Source: Rothia terrae (GTDB taxonomy: Bacteria; Actinomycetota; Actinomycetes; Actinomycetales; Micrococcaceae). From it: DNA of 64,000 nucleotides. Position numbers and translations under genes: made by a program. A model generated the notes under the pieces. The model ran no database searches, was not told the DNA's origin, and saw only the letters and a list, made by a program, of their open reading frames with translations. Location: assembly GCF_012396615.1 (NCBI RefSeq), contig NZ_JAAXPV010000011.1:1-64000 (forward strand), given 5' to 3'. Position 1 is the stretch's first letter. Every line of letters starts with the position of its first letter. Shown here piece after piece: positions 56,900 to 64,000 of the stretch.

Positions 56900-58477
56900 T
56901 TAGTAGGCGAACGCGAGAACGTCGCGGTCAGTGTGGTCTTCATCGTGGGTATGATTGTGCGGGTTCTCCACGAGTTCAGCCATTGCAGCCGGCACACCAG
57001 CCTTGACATATTTAGCCAGCAGATAGAGTTCTGCCACCATGAGCACGCCGTACACAGCAGTAAGCGCAATCAGTGAAAACAGGATTTCCCCGCCGCTCAC
57101 ACCTGGTGAAACAGCTGCCGCGGTGAACATCTTGATAGCGGGATTACCGTCGGGGTTCGGTGCAACAACGAATGGCTGACGTCCCATTTCGGTAAATACC
57201 CAGCCTGCAACGTTAGCGCCAAAGGGAGCAAGGATTCCCACAATCGCCAAGTTAGACAGCCATTTAATCTCAGGAACGGTCCCCTGTCCCTTCTTACGGG
57301 TCACCCACAGCACGTAGAAGTACGACAGCATAGCGATACCGCCCAGCGTAAACATTCCGCGGAATCCGTAGTAAGTTACTTCCATCAGCGGCAGGTAGTT
57401 AATTTCTTGACCGGCACGCTCACCGTACATGGGGTCATCGGGCAGATGTGTTCCGTACTGTTCCTGGTACTGCGGCATCAGACTGACAATACCGGGGACG
57501 TCCGTAGTGAAGTTATCGTGCGCCAAGAATGAAAGCAGACCGGGAATCTCTACGACAGCCTGTACATCATCACAGTTTTGTGCACCGGGATTCGAAATAG
57601 AGAACAGCGAAAAGGCAGTGCCATCGTGGCAGGCTGCTTCTGCTGCCGCCATTTTCATGGGCTGTTGCTGGATCATCAGCTGCGCCTGCATATGGCCGGT
57701 GAATGCTGTACCAAAGAAGCCAATCAGACCTACCACAGCACCAATGCGCAGGGAGTTGAACCAGACTTTGAAGTCCGCGCGATCGCGTCCACCCACACCG
57801 GCATCGCCGACAATAACCTTGCCGTTTTCGCCCACGGTGTCAACGCCGTCCGCGCGACGTTTGTACAGCTTGTACCAAGCAATACCCACGAGGAATGAGC
57901 CTGCCACCTGCACAGCACCGAACAAGGTATGCGGCACAGCTACCAACGCCGTGTTATTGGTAAACACAGCCCACGCATCCGTCATTACAGGGCGGCCATC
58001 TACCATCTCGACGCCAACAGGATGCTGCATCCACGAGTTCGCCACAATGATGAAGTAGGCGGAGAACCACGACGCGCATACTGCGCCGAGCAGGCACAGA
58101 GCATGAATTTTGGGCTTGAGTTTATCCCAACCAAAAATCCATAGGCCGATAAACGTTGATTCGACAAAGAACGCGAGCAAGCCTTCCATCGCCAGCGGTG
58201 CGCCGAATACATCGCCCACAAAACGCGAGTACTCGCTCCACGCCATGCCGAACTGGAACTCCTGCACCAGGCCGGTGGCAACGCCCATGATGAAGTTGAT
58301 GAGGTACAGCTTTCCCCAGAACTTCGTCATGCGCTTCCACTGGTCGCTACGTGTTTTGACGTACATCAGGTTGAAAAAGACAACAACAGCGCCCAACCCC
58401 AGGGTGAGGGGCACCATCATGAAGTGGTAGACAGTGGTAATACCAAACTGCCACCGCGCTATTTCAAGAGGATCCAC
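56900..58477 (-). CDS. cydA: Cytochrome bd quinol oxidase subunit I
   Basis: The 525-residue haem-bearing subunit starts with the family signature DPLEIARWQFGITTVYHFMM (His19-type haem ligand). It has the menaquinol-loop motif EMGRQPFVV near 415 and a GWDKL/ESTFIGLWIF block near 100-115. The Q-loop is the short actinobacterial form. A frame is open upstream to 58567, but the GTG at 58475-58477 is preceded by AAAGGA at the right distance and starts exactly at the conserved sequence. It is the first gene of cydA-cydB-cydDC. A leader of about 160 bp separates it from the mdh terminator. Confidence 0.95.
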   Translation of the reverse strand: MDPLEIARWQFGITTVYHFMMVPLTLGLGAVVVFFNLMYVKTRSDQWKRMTKFWGKLYLINFIMGVATGLVQEFQFGMAWSEYSRFVGDVFGAPLAMEGLLAFFVESTFIGLWIFGWDKLKPKIHALCLLGAVCASWFSAYFIIVANSWMQHPVGVEMVDGRPVMTDAWAVFTNNTALVAVPHTLFGAVQVAGSFLVGIAWYKLYKRRADGVDTVGENGKVIVGDAGVGGRDRADFKVWFNSLRIGAVVGLIGFFGTAFTGHMQAQLMIQQQPMKMAAAEAACHDGTAFSLFSISNPGAQNCDDVQAVVEIPGLLSFLAHDNFTTDVPGIVSLMPQYQEQYGTHLPDDPMYGERAGQEINYLPLMEVTYYGFRGMFTLGGIAMLSYFYVLWVTRKKGQGTVPEIKWLSNLAIVGILAPFGANVAGWVFTEMGRQPFVVAPNPDGNPAIKMFTAAAVSPGVSGGEILFSLIALTAVYGVLMVAELYLLAKYVKAGVPAAMAELVENPHNHTHDEDHTDRDVLAFAY

Positions 58478-58640
58478 GAACAGTCCTTTAGTGGTGAGTA
58501 GTGAGATGCCCCGCGCAACAGCGCAGAGAATTTCGATCAAAAGATTTGTTCTAGGATACTGAGTCAATATGAAAACAAAACCTGAGCGGTTGGCGTTGAC
58601 GTGATGCTCACTTGACGGTAGAGAAAAGGTTATTAAAACG

Positions 58641-58685
58641 TTAACGCCCGATCATTGCTTTTAACAGCAATTACTCAGGCGTTAA
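58641..58685 (-). terminator. Terminator after mdh
   Basis: On the minus strand ttaacgcc (58678-58685 side) pairs with ggcgttaa (58641-58648 side), with further attgc/gcaat pairing inside, followed by cgttttaataacctttt. It separates mdh from cydABDC. Confidence 0.75.
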
Positions 58686-58735
58686 TTCGCTTTTCTGATA
58701 TTTAGCTTTGAATAGCTTCAAAAAACAGTGTGATT

Positions 58736-59758
58736 TTACCTCGCGTTTCCCAGCAATCCCAAGGATGCAACAGCATCTCGCTCACTTTTCAGCTCGTTAA
58801 CTGAGCGTTCAATGAATTTTCGTGAAAATTCTGAGATATCATAACTGTGCTCTATTTCATAATGACCATTCTCACAAACTACAGGGAAGGAGCAAACCAG
58901 ACCTTTCTCAACCCCGTAAGAACCATCTGAAACAACTGCCATTGATGTGGTCTGACCATTTGTTCCGTGAACCCATGATTTGATATGAGAAATAGCTCCG
59001 TGAGCCGCCGATGCAACGGATGAGCCACCACGAACGTCAATAATTTCAGCACCGCGTTGAGCAACCTTCGGAATGAAGATGCTTTCAATCCAGCTTGCAT
59101 CCTTGCCGTTTTCACCTAGAACTTCTATCGCAGGACGCCCAGCAATCGTTGCATTGAAAACATCCGGGTACTGGGTGGCAGAGTGGTTGCCCCAAATGGC
59201 CAGCCCTTCAATATCACTCACGCGCGCACCTGTTGCGAGTGCAAGTTGAGCGAGCGCGCGATGATGATCAAGCCGGGTTAGCGCCGTAAAGCGTTCAGCA
59301 GGAATGTCCGGGGCATGAGATGCACAAATCAATGCGTTTGTATTTGCTGGATTGCCCACGACAACCACCTTGATGTCGTCAGCGGCATGCGCATTAATAG
59401 CCTGACCTTGCGTTGAAAAAATAGCGCCATTAGCTTCAAGAAGGTCGCCGCGCTCCATACCAGCTGTACGAGGACGCGAGCCAATCAGCATCCCGATATT
59501 TGCGCCTTCAAATGCTTGATGGGGATCATCAAATACATCAACGGATTCTAAAAGGTCGAAAGCGCAATCATCAAGCTCCATCGCGGCGCCTTCTGCTGCC
59601 TTCACGCCCTGCGGAATCTCAAGCAGACGGAGACGAACGGGAGTATCAGACCCCAGCATTTCTCCCGCTGCCACCCTAAATAAAGTGGCATAGCCAATCT
59701 GCCCACCGGCGCCGGTGACGGTAATGGTGACAGGGCTATGGTTCTTTCTATATGACAT
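58736..59758 (-). CDS. mdh: Malate dehydrogenase
   Basis: The 340-residue NAD-dependent enzyme of the TCA cycle interconverts malate and oxaloacetate. It has the nucleotide-binding [20 protein letters not shown] near residue 14, substrate arginines in the [13 protein letters not shown] loop near 95, NPANTNALI near 135, an [11 protein letters not shown] arginine, and the catalytic histidine in [12 protein letters not shown] near 189. Length is normal for actinobacterial enzymes. The ATG at 59756-59758 lies at the edge of a perfect inverted repeat, with GAGG only two bases upstream, an odd and possibly regulated initiation site. It follows parE by about 100 bp on the same strand. Confidence 0.94.
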   Translation of the reverse strand: MSYRKNHSPVTITVTGAGGQIGYATLFRVAAGEMLGSDTPVRLRLLEIPQGVKAAEGAAMELDDCAFDLLESVDVFDDPHQAFEGANIGMLIGSRPRTAGMERGDLLEANGAIFSTQGQAINAHAADDIKVVVVGNPANTNALICASHAPDIPAERFTALTRLDHHRALAQLALATGARVSDIEGLAIWGNHSATQYPDVFNATIAGRPAIEVLGENGKDASWIESIFIPKVAQRGAEIIDVRGGSSVASAAHGAISHIKSWVHGTNGQTTSMAVVSDGSYGVEKGLVCSFPVVCENGHYEIEHSYDISEFSRKFIERSVNELKSERDAVASLGLLGNAR

Positions 59759-59798
59759 AACCTCATTGTAGTGAACTGAATCACCCCAATGAGGTTAT
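59757..59798 (-). promoter_or_regulatory. Perfect 12-bp dyad covering the mdh start region
   Basis: ataacctcattg (59757-59768) and caatgaggttat (59787-59798) are exact complements around an 18-nt spacer. On the mdh transcript the second arm contains GAGG and the first two bases of the ATG, so folding would hide the initiation site. As DNA it could be an operator. No T-run follows, so it is unlikely to be the parE terminator. Confidence 0.6.
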
Positions 59799-59860
59799 TG
59801 TCGGAATATTTCGTGGAATATCCGCCGAGCGCAGACCATCCACATGCCTATTCGGCAGAT

Positions 59861-61963
59861 CTACATATCAATTTGTGACTGATCAAGCTGGTGAGCGCCG
59901 TTGATAATAAACTCCTTACGCGGAGCAACTTCGGAGCCCATCAGCAGTGAGAACGCGCGTTCTGCAGCCTCAGCATCCTCAATGCGGACGCGACGCAGCA
60001 GGCGGTGACGCGGATCCATGGTGGTTTCTGCCAGCTGGTCAGCATCCATCTCGCCCAAGCCCTTGTAACGCTGAATAGGCTCTTTATAGCTGCGCCCCTC
60101 GTCCTCAAGTTTCTTGAGCAACTGATTGAGCTCGCGTTCTGAATAGGTGTAAACCATCTCGTTAGCTTTACCGCGGTTAACAATCTCCACACGATGAAGC
60201 GGCGGAACAGCGGCATAAACCTTACCGGCCTCCACCAAAGGCTTCATGTAGCGGTAGAAGAGGGTGAGCAACAGCGTACGAATATGGGCACCATCGACGT
60301 CCGCATCCGTCATCATAATGATCTTGCCGTAGCGTACCGCGCCAACGTCAAAAGTGCGACCTGACCCCGCGCCAATCACCTGAATAATAGCGGCACATTC
60401 AGCGTTCGCTAGCATGTCGGTCAGTGACGCTTTTTGCACGTTGAGAATCTTGCCTCGGATGGGTAGCAAGGCCTGATACGCCGATGAACGTGCCAATCGC
60501 GCAGTGCCCAACGCTGAGTCGCCCTCGACAATAAAGAGTTCTGATTTCTCAACGTCATTAGAGCGACAGTCAACGAGTTTAGCCGGCATAGATGAGGTCT
60601 CAAGCGCGGTCTTACGACGCTGGGTCTCTTTGTGAACTCGCGCAGAAATACGCGATTTCATCTCGGCAGCAACCTTCTCGCTCAAAGCGTTAGCCTGAGT
60701 TTTCTCGGCGCGAGCAGTTGACTTGAGCTTTGCGGCAAGTTCCCTTGAAACAACCTTTGAGACAATGGCGCGGACTGCCGGTGTACCCAGAATCTCTTTC
60801 GTCTGGCCCTCGAACTGAGGCTCAGCCAAACGTACGGTAAGAACGGCAGTTAGACCGGCAAGAACGTCGTCTTTCTCGATTTTGTCATTGCCCATCTTGT
60901 ACTTACGGGCGTTATCAGCCAAGTGCTTGCGGAAAGTCTTCAGCAAGCCCTGCTCAAAACCGGCCAAATGGCTACCGCCTTTGGGAGTAGCGATGATATT
61001 AACAAAGGTATTGACCTTGGTTTCATAGCCGATGCCCCAGCGCAAGGCAATATCGACCTCGCACTCGCGCTCTACATCCTGCAACTTAGAGTTGCCGTTA
61101 GAGTCAAGCACAGGCACAGTTTCGGTAAAAGTATCGCGTCCGGTAAAACGCCAAATATCGGTAACTGATGAGTCGGGTGCTAAGAAGTCAACGAACTCCG
61201 AGATACCGCCGTCGTGCTGGAACACTTCTTCGTGGCTCTCAAACTCACCGGGGGTTCCGGGCATACGGCGCTCATCGCGAATAGCAATGCGCAAACCGGG
61301 GATCAAGAAGGATGTTTGACGCGCTCGTGCCGTCAAATCCTCGTAGCTGAACTTAGCGTCAGGAGTAAAAATCTGCGGGTCAGCCCAATAACGCACGCGA
61401 GTACCGGTGACGCCACGCTTAGCCTTGCCCACAATTTGCAAGGCGTCATTGGGTGCAGAGAAAGGCGTAAATTCGGCATCTGGCTTGGGTGTACGTGAGG
61501 ACGCGAAAGTTCCGGGAATGCCATGACGGAAGGACATCTGATAGGTCTTACCACCGCGGTCCACCTGAACGTCAAGACGCGCAGACAGCGCATTCACTAC
61601 CGATGCGCCTACGCCGTGCAAACCACCGGATGCGTTGTAGGAGCCACCACCGAACTTACCGCCGGCGTGCAACTTGGTGAAGACCACTTCAACACCGCTG
61701 AGGCCGGTGCGGGGTTCGATATCAGTGGGAATACCGCGTCCATCGTCTTGAACCTCAACGGAGCCGTCCTTGTGCAGAATAATGTTGATGGACTGACCGA
61801 AACCAGCGAGCGCCTCGTCGACAGAGTTGTCGATGATTTCCCACAGGCAGTGCATGAGACCGCGCGAGTCTGTAGAACCGATGTACATACCCGGACGCTT
61901 GCGGACAGCCTCAAGACCTTCAAGGACGGAGAGGTTGCGTGCCGTGTAATTCGATGCAGCCAA
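59861..61963 (-). CDS. parE: DNA topoisomerase IV subunit B (ParE; GyrB family)
   Basis: The 700-residue ATPase subunit has the GHKL motifs EIIDNSVDEALAGFG near 42, DDGRGIPTDI near 73, and GLHGVGASVVNALSARLDVQ near 114. The TOPRIM metal site follows: VEGDSALGTARLARSS near 479 and MTDADVDGAHIRTLLLTL near 551. EGDSALG replaces the EGDSAGG of gyrase, a trait of topoisomerase IV. The C-terminus ends ...NGAHQLDQSQIDM. The start is TTG at 61961-61963 preceded by GGGAG. The partner is ParC (35885-38506), far away in this genome. Confidence 0.92.
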   Translation of the reverse strand: MAASNYTARNLSVLEGLEAVRKRPGMYIGSTDSRGLMHCLWEIIDNSVDEALAGFGQSINIILHKDGSVEVQDDGRGIPTDIEPRTGLSGVEVVFTKLHAGGKFGGGSYNASGGLHGVGASVVNALSARLDVQVDRGGKTYQMSFRHGIPGTFASSRTPKPDAEFTPFSAPNDALQIVGKAKRGVTGTRVRYWADPQIFTPDAKFSYEDLTARARQTSFLIPGLRIAIRDERRMPGTPGEFESHEEVFQHDGGISEFVDFLAPDSSVTDIWRFTGRDTFTETVPVLDSNGNSKLQDVERECEVDIALRWGIGYETKVNTFVNIIATPKGGSHLAGFEQGLLKTFRKHLADNARKYKMGNDKIEKDDVLAGLTAVLTVRLAEPQFEGQTKEILGTPAVRAIVSKVVSRELAAKLKSTARAEKTQANALSEKVAAEMKSRISARVHKETQRRKTALETSSMPAKLVDCRSNDVEKSELFIVEGDSALGTARLARSSAYQALLPIRGKILNVQKASLTDMLANAECAAIIQVIGAGSGRTFDVGAVRYGKIIMMTDADVDGAHIRTLLLTLFYRYMKPLVEAGKVYAAVPPLHRVEIVNRGKANEMVYTYSERELNQLLKKLEDEGRSYKEPIQRYKGLGEMDADQLAETTMDPRHRLLRRVRIEDAEAAERAFSLLMGSEVAPRKEFIINGAHQLDQSQIDM

Positions 61964-62181
61964 AATGTTGCTCCCGAGATTAGAGTAGTGAACCTTTATA
62001 GTTTAGTTGGTTTGCGGCTCGCTAGCATTCGAATACGGCGCAAGTTTGCCCACAGTATCTGCCGGGTACGAGGGTGTTCGTGGGAAGTGAACAGCGCATT
62101 GCCAACAGCGAACGCGGAATAATTCCACCGGCACACGTGGTTGTATGGGTACAACACATTTTCAGACATGAGGAGGCAATG

Positions 62182-62376
62182 GTGAGCGTAACAGCTGTAG
62201 AAACTCAAGAATTGAAGGCAACCGATCGTTGTGATGCTTGCGGAGCCCAGGCGTACGTACGCGCCACTATGGAATCAGGTGAGTTGCTGTTCTGCGGTCA
62301 CCACGCGCGCGCTAACGAATCAGCCCTGCGCGAGGTCGCAGTTGACTGGGATGACCAGACTGACCGCATCAAGTAG
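62182..62376 (+). CDS. DUF7455 small zinc-ribbon-like protein
   Basis: The 64-residue protein, VSVTAVETQELKATDRCDAC then GAQAYVRAT..., has one CxxC (CDAC) and a later FCGHHAR that together can hold one zinc. It ends DDQTDRIK. It matches the DUF7455 family found next to sigA and parE in actinobacteria. AGGAGG lies five bases before the GTG at 62182; the adjacent ATG at 62179 is only two bases away and is less likely. The function is unknown. It is divergent from parE and convergent with sigA. Confidence 0.85.
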   Translation: MSVTAVETQELKATDRCDACGAQAYVRATMESGELLFCGHHARANESALREVAVDWDDQTDRIK

Positions 62377-62473
62377 GTTATTCTTTGCTAACTTATTGGG
62401 GCGCTTTACCGGATATTAATTTCGGTGGGGCGTCCTTTTTTGGATTGATTTTGACGGGGAAAGACGAAAGCAA

Positions 62474-62520
62474 AAAAGCCCGTTCGCTCCCCTAGGTGTC
62501 AAGGGAGAGAACGGGCTTTT
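62474..62520. terminator. Bidirectional terminator between the DUF7455 gene and sigA
   Basis: aaaagcccgttc (62474-62485) and gaacgggctttt (62509-62520) pair perfectly, extended by ctccc/gggag inside. A-run and T-run flank it on both sides. Confidence 0.92.
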
Positions 62521-62529
62521 AGCGTTAAC

Positions 62530-62659
62530 TAGCGGTTTGGGCTAGGTAGTCGCGCAGAACCTGCTGACCGGGAAAAATCCGAGCAAGCGAGGAATCAATT
62601 TTTTCCCGCGTCAGATAGCCAGACCGCCTGAACTATCCTTTGCTCGCATTCTTATCGGA
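62530..62659 (-). other. Short duplicated sigma-factor tail after sigA
   Basis: The 19-bp sequence gtagtcgcgcagaacctgc occurs at 62546-62564 and again in the last codons of sigA (62669-62687). On the minus strand the downstream copy lies in an open run ending GQQVLRDYLAQTAS-stop, against SQVLRDYLD-stop in sigA. It looks like a partial duplication of the sigma-factor C-terminus, left between the sigA stop and the terminator. Confidence 0.6.
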
Positions 62660-64000
62660 TTAGTCCAAGTAGTCGCGCAGAACCTGCGAACGTGACGGGT
62701 GACGCAGCTTAGACATGGTCTTTGACTCAATCTGGCGGATGCGCTCACGGGTAACGCCGTACACCTTACCGATTTCGTCAAGAGTTTTAGCCTGGCCGTC
62801 AGTCATACCGAAGCGCATTGCAACAACGCCTGCTTCACGTTCTGACAGGGTGTCGAGGACTGAGTGCAACTGCTCCTGCAAAAGGGTGAATGAGACAGCA
62901 TCGGCAGGTACAACTGCCTCTGAGTCCTCAATAAGATCACCAAATTCGGAGTCGCCGTCTTCGCCCAGCGGGGTGTGCAGTGAGATCGGTTCGCGGCCGT
63001 ACTTCTGAACCTCGATGACCTTTTCGGGGGTCATGTCGAGTTCTTTTGCCAGCTCTTCAGGGGTGGGTTCGCGACCCAAATCCTGAAGCATCTGACGCTG
63101 GACGCGCGCAAGCTTGTTGATAACTTCAACCATGTGCACGGGAATACGAATGGTTCGTGCCTGGTCTGCCATCGCACGGGTGATAGCCTGACGGATCCAC
63201 CAGGTTGCGTAGGTTGAGAACTTGAAGCCCTTTGAGTAGTCGAACTTCTCAACTGCGCGAATAAGACCGAGGTTACCTTCCTGGATGAGGTCCAAGAAGA
63301 GCATGCCACGACCGGTGTAGCGCTTAGCGAGAGAGACAACAAGACGAAGGTTAGCTTCGAGCAAGTGGTTCTTTGCACGCTTGCCGTCGTGAATGACCCA
63401 GCGAAGTTCCTTCTTCAGCTCGCGGTCCATGTCAGGATTTTCTGCAAGCTTGTGCTCAGCGTAGAGACCAGCTTCGATACGCTGCGCAAGGTCGACCTCC
63501 TGCTCAGCGTTCAGCAGTGAAACCTTACCGATTTGCTTGAGGTAGTCCTTGACAGGGTCAGCGGTTGCACCGGGGGTAACGACGCGAATTGCAGGTGCGT
63601 CGTCATCGTCGTTAGTGGTCAGAACGAAGCCGTTGCCCTTGGCCGCTACAGCTTCGGACTCTTTCTTTTCGACTTCTTTTTCGGTCTCTTCTTCGTCCTC
63701 ATCACCGTCTTCGAGATCTACGGCGTCGGGATCTTCGATGTCTTTGTCGTCGATATCAATATCATCAGCATCAATATCTTCGTTTTCTTCGATATCCGCG
63801 CTCTTCTTAGTCTTGCGGGTTGAAGCGCCAGCCTTAGTTTTGCGGGTGGTCTTTTTAGCAGAAGCTTCGGTCAGCTCTGCTTTTACTTCTTCGTTCTCGG
63901 TCTCTGGCTTGGTTGCCTTTGAGCGAGTATTCGCCTTTTTGGTAGCGGTCTTACGCTTGGGAGCATCGCTCGTAGCGGTCTTCTTGCTTGCAGCAGGTGA
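62660..64000 (-). CDS. sigA: Primary RNA polymerase sigma factor SigA (5' end outside the window)
   Basis: About 446 C-terminal residues are visible. First comes a long Lys/Ala/Thr-rich and then Asp/Glu-rich N-terminal region (for example [19 protein letters not shown]). Region 1.2 is [20 protein letters not shown], region 2 is [20 protein letters not shown] with [20 protein letters not shown], and region 3 is [20 protein letters not shown]. Region 4 is the helix-turn-helix [20 protein letters not shown], ending SQVLRDYLD. This is the housekeeping sigma factor. The frame is open to base 64000, so the start lies beyond the window. Confidence 0.95.
   Translation of the reverse strand, partial: SPAASKKTATSDAPKRKTATKKANTRSKATKPETENEEVKAELTEASAKKTTRKTKAGASTRKTKKSADIEENEDIDADDIDIDDKDIEDPDAVDLEDGDEDEEETEKEVEKKESEAVAAKGNGFVLTTNDDDDAPAIRVVTPGATADPVKDYLKQIGKVSLLNAEQEVDLAQRIEAGLYAEHKLAENPDMDRELKKELRWVIHDGKRAKNHLLEANLRLVVSLAKRYTGRGMLFLDLIQEGNLGLIRAVEKFDYSKGFKFSTYATWWIRQAITRAMADQARTIRIPVHMVEVINKLARVQRQMLQDLGREPTPEELAKELDMTPEKVIEVQKYGREPISLHTPLGEDGDSEFGDLIEDSEAVVPADAVSFTLLQEQLHSVLDTLSEREAGVVAMRFGMTDGQAKTLDEIGKVYGVTRERIRQIESKTMSKLRHPSRSQVLRDYLD

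Noticed and set aside
58478-58640. Rex/redox operator before cydA
   Set aside because: No TTGTGAA-TTCACAA type dyad was found in the leader; regulation may exist but the site was not visible.

Overview
The window looks like the chromosome of a mid-GC actinobacterium of the Micrococcaceae, most likely Rothia (R. dentocariosa/aeria type; GC judged by eye in the mid-50s percent). The basis is gene order: RNase D - dxs; TrmA-type methyltransferase - APC permease - ceoB/ceoC - DUF3159 - OB-fold - DUF3710 - dut - DUF3093 - DUF4193 - sepH; DUF5998 - phosphatase; parC, parE, DUF7455, sigA. This is the classic actinobacterial 'dut to sigA' neighbourhood. The genus is an inference; only the phylum-level signal is strong.

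Layout. 1-0.9 kb: right end of an IS5-family element, a cluster of short repeats, a perfect 31-bp inverted repeat and a tRNA-Gly/tRNA-Val pair. 1.1-12.7 kb: housekeeping genes (zapE, ybaK, hydrolase, msrB, RNase D, Rieske lipoprotein, dxs, mug) with a decayed AGCS-type sodium:amino-acid symporter. 12.8-18.2 kb: aconitase, an aldo/keto reductase pseudogene with two small lesions, and a TrmA-family RNA methyltransferase. 18.3-21.8 kb: a KimA-like APC permease divergent from two TrkA/Ceo potassium-regulatory proteins. 21.9-30.5 kb: the conserved dut/sepH/DUF5998 block. 30.6-38.5 kb: an N-terminal-GNAT/acyl-CoA-synthetase-like protein, a sortase-anchored adhesin with an identical 165-bp tandem repeat, and parC.

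39.7-52.1 kb is an accessory island: a type I restriction-modification locus whose hsdM-hsdS and hsdR are separated by about 5 kb. That gap holds a very AT-rich multi-pass membrane protein gene, an intact IS5-family element (17-bp terminal repeats, 3-bp target duplication) inserted in a zinc-ribbon protein gene, a broken copy of a GIY-YIG nuclease gene, and a Phd/YefM antitoxin followed by only the tail of its toxin. The intact GIY-YIG gene lies directly after hsdR. This is the part of the window most likely to hold undescribed defence functions.

52.2-64 kb: cydA-cydB-cydDC (fused exporter), malate dehydrogenase with a perfect 12-bp dyad over its start codon, parE, a DUF7455 zinc-ribbon protein, and the 3' part of sigA (start outside the window), followed by a short duplicated sigma-tail sequence.

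Starts were moved from the longest open frame where a good ribosome binding site and family knowledge agreed; these cases are stated. All family names come from reading the translated sequence and recalled family features, with no database search.
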